A stretch of DNA of 47,552 nt from Nocardia wallacei (GCF_029868745.1 NZ_JARWOP010000282.1:1-47552), one strand, 5' to 3'. Shown: positions 1 through 9,623, numbered from the stretch's first letter. Notes: generated by a model not told the origin, from the sequence alone. Made by a program: numbers and translations.

Positions 1-265
<265 letters not shown>

Positions 266-3252
266 ACGGCCTGCTCGTCCTGTTCGCCGCGCAGCGCCAG
301 GTCCGCGACGCCGACGAGAATCTGCGCGACGAGGGGCGCGTGGCCCGCGGCGGCGGCCGCCCGGAAGGCCGCGGCCCGCTCCGCGCGGGCCGTGTCGAGA
401 TCCGTGGCGAGGTAACCGAGCAGGTCGTGGATCACCGCGCCGGCGTTCGGCTGTTCCGCGTCGACGCCGAGCAGGGTCCTCGCGACCTCGAGCTGCCGGC
501 GGGCCTCCGCGCCGTCGTCGCGCCAGCGGGCCAGTTCCGCTCGCGCCAAGGCGAGTTCGGCCAGTGCGCTGGGCCAGGCGGACTGATCCGCGTGGCGCTG
601 TGCCTCGGTCATGGCGGCCGCGCTCGCCTCCGCCTCGCCCGACAGCCAGTACAGCTGGGCCTGCCGCGACCGCATCCCGGCCACGTCCTCGATCGCGCCG
701 ACCTCGGTGACCACCGCGATCGCCTCGTCGAAAAGCGCGCAGGCACCGGTGAATTCGCCGCGCACGGCCATCCGGTTCGCCAGTTCGGTCAGCGCGAACG
801 AGGTCCCCCAGCGCTCGCCCAGGGCGCGGAACTCGGCCAGCGACGTCTCGAGGTAGGCGTCGGCATCCTGCCCGTCCTGTCCGAGCATGATCCGCGTCTT
901 GCCCATCTGCAGCCGGGCGAGCGCGCGGACCCACGGGTCGTCGTCGGTGAGCAGCGGTTCGAACGCGGTCAGCAGCGCGTCCGGGCCCTCGAGCATGCGT
1001 TCCAGCGCGTCCACGAACCCCAGCAGCGGGTGCCGGGCCCGCACGTTCCGGCCGAACCGGTACGCCTGGTGGATCCAATCCTCCAATTGCTGTGCGTCAT
1101 TGCGGCCGGAACTCACGAAGTGCACGACCAGCCCGTACACCATGGCCCGGGTCTCGTCCTCGACATCGCCGGGCATTTCGGCGGTAGCGGTGACCAACTC
1201 CAGGCCCTCGGCCTTGTGGCCGCCGAGCCACCAATACCAGCCCACGGCCGCGGCGAGCCGCATCGCCCCGGCGGTGTCGGCGGCCGCGAGCGCCTCGCGC
1301 ATCGCGACGGTGATGTTGTCGTGGTCGGCCGCGAGCGTGGCGAGCCACTCCAGCTGTTCGCCGCGGCGCAGGTGCGGATCCGCGGTGTTCGCCAACCGGG
1401 TGAAGTACGCCAGGTGCGCGCGCCGGGCCAGGTCCGCCTCGCCCGACTCGGCGAGCCGGTCGCGGGCGTACTGCCTGATCGTGTCGAGCATCCGGTAACG
1501 CGGCCCGTCGGTCTCTTCGGCGCGCAGCAGCGATTTCTCGGTCAGCGCGGTCAGCAGCTCGAGTATCTCCCACGACTCGACCGTCGTGGTCGCGCCGCCC
1601 GGCTCCTCCGGCGTGGTCGCGCAAACCTGTTCGGCCGCTTCCAGACTCGCGCCGCCCGCGAAGACCGAGAGCCGGCGCAGCACCATCCGTTCGGCGTCGG
1701 TGAGCAACTCCCAGCTCCAGTCGACCACCGCGCGCAGCGTGCGGTGCTGTGGCATTGCGGTGCGGCTGCCGCCGGTGAGCAGGCGGAACCGGTCGTCGAG
1801 GCGGTGGGCGAGCTGGTCGAGGGACATGGTGCGCAGGCGGGCCGCGGCCAGTTCGATCGCCAGCGGGATTCCGTCGAGCGCGCGGCACACCCGCGCCATC
1901 GTCGCCAGGGTGCGGGGATCGTCGGCGAGATCCGTGCGGACGGCGCCGGCCCGGTCGCGCAGCAGCCGCACGGCCGGGGAAGACTCGATCTGCCCGGGGT
2001 CCGCGTCCACCGCGGGCAGCGCCAGCGGCTCGACCCGCCAGATCGCCTCGCCCGTGATGCCGAGCGGCTCGCGGCTGGTGGCCAGGATCCGCAGCCGCGG
2101 GCACTCCCCTAGCACCCGGTGGGCGAAGGCCGCGGCGGCGTCGATCACGTGTTCGCAGTTGTCCAGGATCAGCAGTGTTTCGCGGTCGCGGATCGCCGCG
2201 ACGAGCCGGTCCATCGGTTCGGCGTTCGGGGGGCCGCCGAGCAGCGCGTCGCGCAGGCCGATGGCGGCGAGCGCGGACTGCGCCACATCGCCGCCCGTGC
2301 CGACCGACGCCAGTTCCGCCAGCCAGGCCCCGTCGGGCAGATCGTCGAGCAGCGTCCGCGCGGTCTCCTGCGCGAGCCGGGTCTTGCCGGACCCGCCGGG
2401 CCCGGTCAGCGTGGTGAGCCGATGATCGGCGAGCAGCGCGCGCACGGCGGCGATATCGGCGTGCTTGCCGACGAATTCGGTCAGTTCGCCGCGCAGGTTG
2501 GTCCGGCGTTCGTGCTCCTGCGCGCCCACCTCGCCACGCAGCAGCGCGACGTGCAGATCGGACAGCTCGGGTGAGGGGTCCACGCCCAGTGTGTCGGCGA
2601 GTGCCTCGCGGGTGCGCTGGTACACGGTCAGCGCCTCGGGACCGCGGCCCGCGGCGGCGAGCGCCCGCATGAGCGCGGCGGCGAGTCGTTCCCGCACGGG
2701 GTGCCGGGCGGCGACCTCGGTCAGCTCGCCGATCAGCTCCGGGCTCCGGCCGAGGCGGATCTCCGCTTCGTACCGATCCTCCGTGGCGGCCAGGCGCAGC
2801 GCCTCGAGCCGGGTGATCACCGCCTCGAACGCCTCGCTGTCCTGGACGCCGACGTCCTGCATCGGCGCGCCGCGCCACAGTTCGAGGGCCTCGCCCAGCA
2901 GTTCGGCCTGCCGGCGGTCGTCGCCGCCGCGAGCCTGTTCCACGAGCCGTTCGAAGCGCATCGCGTCGACGGCGCGGGGTTCCACCGCCAGCCGGTAGCC
3001 GCCCGGCTGCGCGTCCAGCGAACCGTCCGGCAGTACCCGGCGCAGCCGGGATACCAACGCCTGCAACGCATTCGCGGCGTCGGAGGGCGGCTGCTCGCCC
3101 CAGATCCAATCGACCAGCGCCGATTTCGACACGGCACGGCCGGGTTCGAGCGCGAGGGCGATCAGCAACGCCCGCAACCGGGTACCCGGTATCTCGATCA
3201 ATCCGCCGTCGTTCACTCGGATCTCGAGCGGCCCAAGGATCCCGATCTGCAC
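266..3252 (-). CDS. SARP/AfsR-type transcriptional regulator with NTPase and helical-repeat domains (3' end missing)
   Basis: This is a large pathway-specific activator. The GTG start at 3252 opens a winged-helix DNA-binding domain (about residues 1-90), followed by a bacterial transcriptional activator (BTAD) domain to about 240. An NB-ARC/AAA-type NTPase follows, with Walker A GPGGSGKTRL near residue 282 and Walker B-like LLILDNCEHV. A long helical, TPR-like C-terminal half runs to the artefact at 265. About 995 residues are readable; the true stop is lost. It diverges from the DUF4097/ferredoxin/P450 genes and faces a direct-repeat array of the type SARPs bind, so it probably controls them and perhaps itself. 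The architecture is as in AfsR and the large SARPs; the effector is unknown. Longer minus-strand open frames here have the Arg/Pro-rich composition of shadows. Confidence 0.88.
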
Positions 3253-3330
3253 CCGGCCATTCTGCCGTGGGCGCGCGCCGGGCCGGCGGGCCGCCCCGCC
3301 CATCCAGGGCCGACACCGCGCCGGGGAGCG

Positions 3331-3359
3331 TGTCAGGGCGGCGTCAGGTCGATGTCAGG
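3331..3359 (+). promoter_or_regulatory. Putative SARP operator: three direct repeats at 11-bp spacing
   Basis: GTCAGG occurs at 3332-3337, 3343-3348 and 3354-3359, exactly 11 bp apart; two copies extend to TGTCAGG. Heptamer direct repeats spaced by one helical turn, upstream of a promoter, are the established binding signature of SARP activators. The array lies between the divergent SARP gene (start 3252) and the DUF4097 gene (start 3416). A -10 element is not clear; CAGTAG at 3371-3376 is one possibility. Confidence 0.7.
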
Positions 3360-3415
3360 CGGGCTCGCGACAGTAGTGACGCGAGAACGAATCAACACGA
3401 TGAAGGAGCACCGCG

Positions 3416-4066
3416 ATGCCCGCTTTCCCGACCCCCGAACCGATCGCCGTCACCGTCGACATCCTCTCCGGACGGGTCGAGGTCGTCGCCTCGGACCGCA
3501 GCGACACCGTCGTCGAGGTACGGCCCGCCGACGCGTCCAAGAAGAGTGATGTACGCGCCGCCGAGCAGACCCGGATCGCCTTCACCGACGGGACCCTGAC
3601 GGTGAAATCGGCGAAGGAGTGGCGCACCTACACGCCGTTCGGCGGCAACCCCTCGGTCGAGGTGACCATCGAGGTACCGGCCGGTTCCCGGCTGCGAGCC
3701 ACCGCCGGTGTGGGCCGGTTGGTGGGCGCGGGCGACCTCGGCCCGTGCGAGCTCGAGATCGCCGCCGGTGATATCGAGGTCGAGCGACCGCGCGAGGCGG
3801 TGACGGCCAAGGCGGCCAAGGGCGACATCCGCATCGGCGAAGCGTCGCGCGGCGTGCTGCGGCTGGAGACGTCCATGGGCGACCTGGAGGTCGGCATCCA
3901 TCCGGACAGCGCGGTGCGGCTCGAGACCAACGCCCAGCACGGCACCGTGCAGAACTCGATGCGACCGGTCGCCGGTTCGGCGGGGAACCAGGACACCGTG
4001 CAGGTGTTCGCGCGCAACTCCTACGGCAACGTCATCATCCGGCACGCCACTCCCGCGCGGCACTGA
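3416..4066 (+). CDS. DUF4097-like beta-strand repeat protein
   Basis: This 216-residue protein has no signal peptide or membrane segment. It consists of repeated short beta-strand units with a G-D-[IL] pattern (for example AAGDIEVE, AKGDIRIG, SMGDLEVG), like the right-handed beta-solenoid DUF4097 family of unknown function. The ATG at 3416 has AAGGAG 8 nt upstream. It is the first gene after the putative SARP operator and lies 34 bp before the ferredoxin gene, so it may be the lead gene of a SARP-controlled transcript. Relatives in actinobacteria often sit beside transcriptional regulators. Family assignment is by pattern only, and no catalytic residues are evident. Confidence 0.7.
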   Translation: MPAFPTPEPIAVTVDILSGRVEVVASDRSDTVVEVRPADASKKSDVRAAEQTRIAFTDGTLTVKSAKEWRTYTPFGGNPSVEVTIEVPAGSRLRATAGVGRLVGAGDLGPCELEIAAGDIEVERPREAVTAKAAKGDIRIGEASRGVLRLETSMGDLEVGIHPDSAVRLETNAQHGTVQNSMRPVAGSAGNQDTVQVFARNSYGNVIIRHATPARH

Positions 4067-4069
4067 TCA

Positions 4070-4084
4070 CCAGGGCCGACACCG
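4070..4084 (+). repeat. Repeated leader motif CAGGGCCGACACCG
   Basis: A 15-nt word here is identical to 3304-3318 and nearly identical to 4299-4313 (one inserted T). The three copies sit upstream of the DUF4097, ferredoxin and P450 genes. The last two end just before the ribosome binding sites. Function unknown; see findings. Confidence 0.5.
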
Positions 4085-4100
4085 TATGAAGGAGCAACCG

Positions 4101-4283
4101 ATGGAAATCAGGGTGGACCGGCAGCGCTGCATCGGCGCGGGCATGTGCGTCCTGACCGCGTCCGCGGTGTTCGACCAGGACGACGACGGGCTCGTGGTGC
4201 TGCTGGACGCCGCACCCGAGCGCCGCGCGGACGTCCGCGAGGCCGCCCAGATGTGCCCGTCCGGCGCGATCACCGTCGACTAG
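4101..4283 (+). CDS. Ferredoxin, single-cluster 3Fe-4S type
   Basis: This is a 60-residue acidic ferredoxin, the likely electron donor to the P450 that starts 45 bp downstream. The cysteine pattern is C10-x2-A13-x2-C16 ... C52-P, with Ala at the position of the second Cys of 4Fe-4S clusters. That matches the 3Fe-4S ferredoxins that partner actinobacterial CYPs. The ATG at 4101 is chosen because AAGGAG (4088-4093) is well spaced before it; an in-frame ATG at 4086 would overlap that site. No ferredoxin reductase gene is adjacent, so reduction presumably relies on a reductase encoded elsewhere. Confidence 0.9.
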   Translation: MEIRVDRQRCIGAGMCVLTASAVFDQDDDGLVVLLDAAPERRADVREAAQMCPSGAITVD

Positions 4284-4328
4284 ATCAATTTCCGGCCGCA
4301 GGGCCGACTACCGCATCAGGAGAATCAG

Positions 4329-5555
4329 ATGAGCCAGACCGCCACCGTCCCGCACGGCCTCCCCATGGACCGCGACGCCGGGCCCTTCGACCCGCCCAGC
4401 GCGATCACCCGGCTGCGCGAGACGCGGCCCGTCAGCCCGCTGGTCTTTCCCGACGGCCACGAGGGCTGGCTCGTCACCGGTTACGAGGCGGTCCGAAAGC
4501 TGATGGCCGACACCAGGTTCAGCTCCCGTCAGGACATCGGCATCGTGCACGTGCCGTACGAGACGCCCGGCATGCCCGCCGCCACCGAACCGTCGCCGGT
4601 GATTCCCGGCCTGTTCATCGCGATGGATCCGCCGGACCACACCAGGTTGCGGCGCAAGCTCACCGGCGCGTTCACCGTCCGTCGCATGAAGCAGCTCGAG
4701 GAGCACATCGTCGAGGTCGCCGAGCGGCAACTGGAGGCCATGGCACAGCTGGCGCCGCCGGTCGATCTGGTCCGGGAGTTCGCGCTGCCGCTGCCCTCGC
4801 TGGTGATCTGCGAAATGCTCGGGGTCCCCTACGCCGATCGGGAGACCTTCCAGGCCAACTCCGCCAAGTTCCTGGTCAAGGATCAGCCGCTGGAGGAGAA
4901 GATGGCCGCGTACGGCGCGATGACCAGTTACCTGGCTGGACTCGTCATGGGCAAGCGCGCCGAACCCGGCGACGACCTGCTGTCGGATCTGGCCCGCGAC
5001 GAGGATCTCAGCGTCGAGGAACTGACCGGGATCTCGTTCCTGCTGCTGCTCGCGGGTCACGAGACCACCGCGAACATGTTGGCGCTGGGCACTTTCGCGC
5101 TGCTCGAGCACCCGGAGCAGCTGGCGGAGCTGTGCGCGGATCCGGAGCTCGTGCCGGGCGCGGTGGAGGAGCTCATGCGCTATCTGTCGGTCGCCGACAT
5201 CTTCTATCGCTACGCCACCGAGGACATCGGACTGTGCGGGGAGACGATCGGCAAGGGGTCGACCGTCGTCGTCTCGCTGCTGGCGGCCAACCGCGACCCG
5301 CGGCGCTTCGACGACGCGGACGCCCTGGACATCCACCGCACGGCACGGGGGCACGTGTCGTTCGGCCACGGCGTCCATCAGTGTCTCGGGCAGCAGCTGG
5401 CCCGTATCGAGATGCGCGCCGGGTTCGCGGGGCTGATCCGGCGCTTCCCGACGCTCCGGCTCGCCGTCGACGCCGCCGAGGTGCGGCTGCGCACCGATAT
5501 GAACATCTACGGCGTCCACGAACTGCCGGTCACCTGGACCGAAACCGGCGGGTAA
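4329..5555 (+). CDS. Cytochrome P450 (CYP105-like)
   Basis: A 408-residue soluble bacterial P450. The I-helix oxygen-activation motif LLLAGHETTAN, the K-helix E-x-x-R (ELMR) and the heme loop FGHGVHQCLG with thiolate ligand Cys352 are all present. Overall spacing resembles the CYP105 group of actinobacterial hydroxylases. AGGAG at 4318-4322 serves the ATG. The ferredoxin is immediately upstream, and a SARP controls or at least neighbours the set, which suggests oxidation of a secondary metabolite or xenobiotic. No biosynthetic core enzyme lies nearby, so the substrate cannot be predicted. CYP family naming is a guess from sequence feel. Confidence 0.92.
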   Translation: MSQTATVPHGLPMDRDAGPFDPPSAITRLRETRPVSPLVFPDGHEGWLVTGYEAVRKLMADTRFSSRQDIGIVHVPYETPGMPAATEPSPVIPGLFIAMDPPDHTRLRRKLTGAFTVRRMKQLEEHIVEVAERQLEAMAQLAPPVDLVREFALPLPSLVICEMLGVPYADRETFQANSAKFLVKDQPLEEKMAAYGAMTSYLAGLVMGKRAEPGDDLLSDLARDEDLSVEELTGISFLLLLAGHETTANMLALGTFALLEHPEQLAELCADPELVPGAVEELMRYLSVADIFYRYATEDIGLCGETIGKGSTVVVSLLAANRDPRRFDDADALDIHRTARGHVSFGHGVHQCLGQQLARIEMRAGFAGLIRRFPTLRLAVDAAEVRLRTDMNIYGVHELPVTWTETGG

Positions 5556-5586
5556 ACCCTTGGCGGACAACGGGAACCCCGCTCCG

Positions 5587-6861
5587 TCAGGCGGCGGGGA
5601 CCGTGCTCACCTCGCGGGGCCCGCCGCCCAGCAGCGGCCGAGACGCCAGCGCCGTGACCACCGTGATGAGCAGCAGCGCGACGATGTAGACGGAGAACAA
5701 CGCCGGGTGCGCCGCGAACTTCTGCTTCAGCGCGGGTGTGGTGCCGCCGAAGAGGGCGCTGGTGATGCTGTAGGGCAGGGCCATCACCGTCACGCGGTGG
5801 CGGGCCGGGGCGATCATGGCGGTCGCGCCGGTCACCGTGGCGGCCAGGGACACGACGCCGATCGATCCGACGATCATCAAGACCCAATACGTCACGGGCG
5901 TAGCGGAATTCAGCAGCACCTGCATCGGCAGCGTCAATCCGGCCAGCACCAGCGCCGCGCCACCGACCCAGCGCAGCGGGCCGATCCGGTCGGCGAGCGC
6001 GCCGAAGATCGGCGCGGCCGCCATGTAGGCCAGCTGAGCCACCACGCCGGCCCAGAGCACTTGCGCGTCAGGCAGTTTCAGGACGGTGATCCCGTAGCTG
6101 GTCGGGGTGCTGATCCACAGGTAGTAGGACGCCAGGCAGCCCGCGGTGAGCCCGGCGACGGCCAGGCCCGGACAGATCAGCGCCCGCCACTCGCGGGACC
6201 GGAGGACGGGCTCGTCGTGCGGGTCGCCGTCGAGGGTCTCGGGGATGTTCCGCCGGGCCAGCATGAACACCAGCGACAGGACGGCCGCGACGAGGAACGG
6301 GATTCGCCAATATCCGTCGCGCAGCGCGTCGGTGCCCGCCCAGGTCGCCAGCGCGGCCACGAGCAGGTTGGCGGTGATCGTGCCGAGGCCGTAGAAGATC
6401 GAGTACACGCTGGTGCCGAGCATGCGCCGACGCGGCGGGGCCGATTCGTACAGGTAGGCCTGCGCTACGGCCTGCTCGCCGCCGAACGAGAAGCCCAGCA
6501 CCAGCCGCCACACCAGTAGCAGGATCGGGGCGGCGGCGCCGAGGGTTTCGCGGCCGGGCGTCAGCGCCATCCCGAGTGTCGCCAGCCCGGCCAGTCCGAT
6601 CGAGAGCACCAGTGCCGGACGCCGCCCGCGCCGATCCGCGAGTTGCCCCAGCACGAGCGCGCCGATCGGCCGGATCAGGAACCCGACCGCGAAGATCCCG
6701 AATCCGTACAGCACCGACTGCCGCAGATCGCCGCCGAAGAAGCGCGGCGAGAAGTAGGTCACCAGCAGTGCGTACAGGGACCACTCGTAGCTTTCCAAGG
6801 CCGCGCCCGCCGAGGAGGCGACAATCCGCCGGGTACGCCGCGTTTCGATCACAGTGTTCAT
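5587..6861 (-). CDS. MFS transporter, metabolite:H+ symporter (MHS) family
   Basis: A membrane protein of about 424 residues with roughly 12 hydrophobic segments. The N-terminal SAGAALESYEW stretch, the loop GQLADRRGRRPAL between TM2 and TM3 and the loop GGEQAVAQAYLYESAPPRRR are typical of MHS carriers for organic acids and osmolytes (relatives of ShiA, KgtP and ProP). The start is uncertain: the ATG at 6861 gives a normal N-terminus, while a GTG at 6882 lies inside an inverted repeat. It follows the mug gene in the same direction and converges on the P450 (31 bp between stops), so it could export or import that enzyme's substrate, but this is inference. Confidence 0.85.
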   Translation of the reverse strand: MNTVIETRRTRRIVASSAGAALESYEWSLYALLVTYFSPRFFGGDLRQSVLYGFGIFAVGFLIRPIGALVLGQLADRRGRRPALVLSIGLAGLATLGMALTPGRETLGAAAPILLLVWRLVLGFSFGGEQAVAQAYLYESAPPRRRMLGTSVYSIFYGLGTITANLLVAALATWAGTDALRDGYWRIPFLVAAVLSLVFMLARRNIPETLDGDPHDEPVLRSREWRALICPGLAVAGLTAGCLASYYLWISTPTSYGITVLKLPDAQVLWAGVVAQLAYMAAAPIFGALADRIGPLRWVGGAALVLAGLTLPMQVLLNSATPVTYWVLMIVGSIGVVSLAATVTGATAMIAPARHRVTVMALPYSITSALFGGTTPALKQKFAAHPALFSVYIVALLLITVVTALASRPLLGGGPREVSTVPAA

Positions 6862-6877
6862 GAGCGCCGCCAACTTT

Positions 6878-6898
6878 AACACCGTTCAAGTCGGTGTT
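6878..6898. promoter_or_regulatory. Perfect inverted repeat upstream of the MFS gene
   Basis: AACACCG (6878-6884) and CGGTGTT (6892-6898) form a perfect 7-bp inverted repeat around a 7-nt spacer, 16 bp before the ATG of the MHS transporter. The size suits a dimeric repressor site. There is no U-tract on either strand, so a terminator for the upstream glycosylase gene is less likely. Confidence 0.45.
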
Positions 6899-6942
6899 CT
6901 GCCTCGGGTTTCGACCGGACTACGGCACGACGGCGGTCGCCC

Positions 6943-7527
6943 CTACCGCTCGACCGGGCCGCCGCAGATCCGCTCCACTTCCTCACGGAGCCTGCGGAAT
7001 TCGGCCGACAGCGCGTCGAGAGTGTAATGGGCGTTCAGCCCGCTGGGGTTCGGCAGCACCCAGACCTCGGTGTCAGCGAGCGAATCGGGTTGACGACCGA
7101 CAGCGGTGCGCGGGCGGCCGAACGCGGTGCGGTAGGCGCCCAGCCCCAGCACGGCGAGGACACGCGGACGGTAGTGCGTCACTCGCTCGACAAGCGCCCG
7201 GCCACCCTCGCGCAGTTCCTGCGCCGACAACTGATCCGCCTTCGCCGTCGTGCGCGGCGCGACATTCGTGATCCCCAGCCCGAGCCCGAGCAGTTCCGCT
7301 TCCTCGTCCGGCCGGAACTGCCGCGGCGTGAACCCCGACCGGAACAGCGCGGGCCAGAACCGGTTCCCCGGCCGTGCGAAATGATGCCCCGTCGCCCCCG
7401 ACCACAACCCGGGATTGATCCCGCAGAACAGCACCCGCAGATCCGGTCCCACCAGATCGGAAATCGTCTTCCCTTCCGCCGCAGCCAGATCGGCCGCCGT
7501 CGGACGAAAGATTCCACCTGAACCCAT
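6943..7527 (-). CDS. mug: G/U mismatch-specific uracil-DNA glycosylase (Mug/TDG family)
   Basis: This 194-residue DNA-repair enzyme removes uracil or other damaged pyrimidines mispaired with G. The catalytic loop CGINPGLWSGATGHHFA carries the family motif GINPG with Asn. The second motif NPSGLN, which intercalates into the DNA helix, is near the C-terminus, followed by a short tail. The start at 7527 is preferred: it lies 4 bp after the stop of the kinase gene, whereas upstream in-frame starts would overlap that gene and add an Arg/Gly-rich extension. The tight spacing implies co-transcription with the kinase. Confidence 0.9.
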   Translation of the reverse strand: MGSGGIFRPTAADLAAAEGKTISDLVGPDLRVLFCGINPGLWSGATGHHFARPGNRFWPALFRSGFTPRQFRPDEEAELLGLGLGITNVAPRTTAKADQLSAQELREGGRALVERVTHYRPRVLAVLGLGAYRTAFGRPRTAVGRQPDSLADTEVWVLPNPSGLNAHYTLDALSAEFRRLREEVERICGGPVER

Positions 7528-7531
7528 CCCC

Positions 7532-8068
7532 TCAGTCTGCCCGACCCCACCCCGCCGCCCGCCGCACCCACCCGCCAACCACCGCACAATCCACCGGCCC
7601 ACCGGTGTCGACCCGCACGATCGGCGTCAACCCCAGCGGCTCGGCATGCGCCGCCCAGGTGTCCCAATCCCGTGCCAGGCGCAGGTCGTCCTCGTACAGC
7701 GTGGCCCGCCGCCTGCTCGCGTACCGGCGCCGGGCCACGTCGGCGGGGACCGCGCACCAGACCTCCACGGCACGATCCGCTCTGGTGTGTTCGATCCCGG
7801 CTCGGGCGAATTCGAGATCACGCGGCCGGAACCACCAGGAGTCCACGACCACCGGTCCCGGCACGGCCCGCGCCAGCGCCCACACCGCGTCCATGGCGAT
7901 GCCGCCCAGACCGGGAACCCCGGCGTCCGAACCCGCGCAGTCCGCCAGCGCCACCTTGACGGCGTCCTTCGACAGGAACGTGGCCTCCAGCGTCCGGGCC
8001 AGCGCGCGTCCCAGCGTCGACTTGCCCGATCCCGGCAGGCCGTTCACGAGCACGAGCAGTTTCTCCAT
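7532..8068 (-). CDS. Small P-loop kinase-like ATPase
   Basis: A protein of about 178 residues with Walker A GLPGSGKST close to the N-terminus, then a lid-like Arg-rich segment (DVARRRYASRRR) in the middle. This is the arrangement of AAA_33/zeta-toxin and shikimate- or adenylylsulfate-kinase-like phosphotransferases. The substrate is unknown. The start is ATG 8068 or, nine bases upstream, ATG 8077; neither has a clear ribosome site. It is the first gene of a pair with mug and diverges from ctaA across about 75 bp. Confidence 0.75.
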   Translation of the reverse strand: MEKLLVLVNGLPGSGKSTLGRALARTLEATFLSKDAVKVALADCAGSDAGVPGLGGIAMDAVWALARAVPGPVVVDSWWFRPRDLEFARAGIEHTRADRAVEVWCAVPADVARRRYASRRRATLYEDDLRLARDWDTWAAHAEPLGLTPIVRVDTGGPVDCAVVGGWVRRAAGWGRAD

Positions 8069-8144
8069 GGCCGCCATGATGGACCGGACAGCGTCCGGGT
8101 AGACCCACTACAGGCTGTAGTTGAGGGTCGACTAGCATGGCGGC

Positions 8145-9113
8145 GTGCTGTCTCGCGCGTTTCTGCGACTGGTCGATCTGCTGCCGCTGCCCTCGTTGCG
8201 GGTGCAGCGGGTTATCGCGTTCGCGGTGATTCTGTCTCAGGCGGGGATCTCGGTGACCGGGGCGATCGTGCGGGTCACGTCGTCAGGGCTGGGGTGCCCG
8301 ACCTGGCCGCAGTGCTTTCCGGGGAGTTTCACGCCGGTGACGCATGCCGAGGTGCCGGTGCTGCATCAGGTGGTCGAATTCTCCAATCGCTTGCTGACCT
8401 TCGCGGTGACGTTGTGCGCGGCGCTGGTCGTGCTGGCGGTGCTGCGGGCGCGGCGGCGGCGCGAGGTCGCGGTGTACGCCTGGCTGATGCCCGGCGGCAC
8501 CGTGGTGCAGGCGGTGATCGGCGGCATCACCGTGCGCACCGGACTGCTGTGGTGGACGGTGTCTGTGCACCTGCTGGCGTCGATGGTGATGGTGTGGCTG
8601 GCCGTGCTGCTGTTCGCGAAGATCGGCGAACCCGACGAGGGCGTCGACGTGGCCCAGGTGCCGCGTCCGCTGCGCCTGCTCACCGCGCTCGGCGCGATCG
8701 CGTTGTGCGCCACTCTGATCGCCGGAACGCTGGTGACGGGCGCGGGTCCCCATGCCGGTGACAAGAGCGTCGATCGGACCGTCGAGCGGTTGCAGGTGGA
8801 GATCGTGACGCTGGTGCACCTGCACGCCGAACTACTGATCGCCTACCTGGCGCTACTGGTCGGCTTGGCGTGCGGCCTGGCCGCGGTCGGCATGAACCGG
8901 GCGATCCGCGTGCGGCTGATCGTGGTGATCGCGCTGGTCTGCGCGCAGGGCCTGGTCGGCATCGTCCAGTACCTGACCGACGTGCCCGCCGCGCTGGTGG
9001 CCGTGCACGTCGGCGGGGCCGCGGCCTGCACCGCCGCCACCGCGGCGCTGTGGGCGGCACTGCGTAACCGCGAGCGGGTGAGCGCCGCCGCGCCGGTCGC
9101 ACACGCCTCCTGA
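8145..9113 (+). CDS. ctaA: Heme A synthase (COX15/CtaA family)
   Basis: This integral membrane enzyme hydroxylates the C8 methyl of heme O to make heme A for aa3 cytochrome oxidase. It has 322 residues and about eight hydrophobic helices. The early signature TGAIVRVTSSGLGCPTWPQC and the heme-ligand-type histidines in LHQVVEFSNR and the LVHLHAELL segment are visible. Two Cys flank the PTWPQ loop, as in the Cys-pair subgroup of CtaA. The start is GTG 8145. Its pathway partner ctaB lies at 23163-24149, separated by accessory genes. Confidence 0.93.
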   Translation: MLSRAFLRLVDLLPLPSLRVQRVIAFAVILSQAGISVTGAIVRVTSSGLGCPTWPQCFPGSFTPVTHAEVPVLHQVVEFSNRLLTFAVTLCAALVVLAVLRARRRREVAVYAWLMPGGTVVQAVIGGITVRTGLLWWTVSVHLLASMVMVWLAVLLFAKIGEPDEGVDVAQVPRPLRLLTALGAIALCATLIAGTLVTGAGPHAGDKSVDRTVERLQVEIVTLVHLHAELLIAYLALLVGLACGLAAVGMNRAIRVRLIVVIALVCAQGLVGIVQYLTDVPAALVAVHVGGAAACTAATAALWAALRNRERVSAAAPVAHAS

Positions 9114-9410
9114 CCGCCTCCGATCCCGCAGCGCCGCAACGATATCGGCGCGTTCGTCCCGAAGTTGGCGCGTTGTGTCCTTCCGGAAACCGCCCGGTCG
9201 CCCCACACTGTGAAGCGGCCGCGCGACCGGGTGAGGTCCCGCGGCCAGGGGTTGCCTCGCACGATGAACCCCAGCACGCCATCCCTGCGGCGCATCCTGC
9301 GAGGCGCGGGCGGTGCGCGGTGGTCGACGACGATGTCAACCGCGCCCACCCTGCGCTCCCGGCGCCGGGGGCGATTGTCTCCACCCGGCCCGTCCGGCGA
9401 TAATCCAGGC

Positions 9411-9623
9411 ATGCCGACCTATGCGTACCGCTGCCGGGAATGCACCGACACATTCGAAGTCATGCGGCCGATGAGCGAATCGAGCGCACCCGCCCCCTGC
9501 CCGGACGGCCACGCCGACACCGTGAAGCTCCTCACCACGATCGCGCTGACGGGTTCGGCAGGCGCGGCCCCGGCGTCCGCACCGGCCGCGGGCGGCTGCT
9601 GCGGCGGCGGTTGCTGCGCATAA
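9411..9623 (+). CDS. FmdB-type zinc-ribbon protein
   Basis: A 70-residue protein. The N-terminus MPTYAYRCRECTDTFEVMRPM with C-x2-C, then the second knuckle around PCPDGH, makes a zinc ribbon of the FmdB regulatory-protein family, whose function is poorly known. The C-terminus is Ala/Gly-rich and ends in a Cys cluster (GGCCGGGCCA). The second knuckle seems to have one Cys plus a His rather than a CxxC pair. It is a single gene between ctaA and a convergent methyltransferase. The 297-bp space before it has no other gene; it holds GGCGCGTT twice, at 9147-9154 and 9167-9174, 20 bp apart. Confidence 0.82.
   Translation: MPTYAYRCRECTDTFEVMRPMSESSAPAPCPDGHADTVKLLTTIALTGSAGAAPASAPAAGGCCGGGCCA

Noticed and set aside
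1097..3316. Long minus-strand frame (739 codons) over the SARP gene
   Set aside because: Arg/Pro/Gly-rich with no domain pattern; the true frame has winged-helix, BTAD and Walker motifs.
4086..4283. Ferredoxin starting at ATG 4086
   Set aside because: This start would overlap the AAGGAG site that serves ATG 4101, and the extra residues are not part of the fold.
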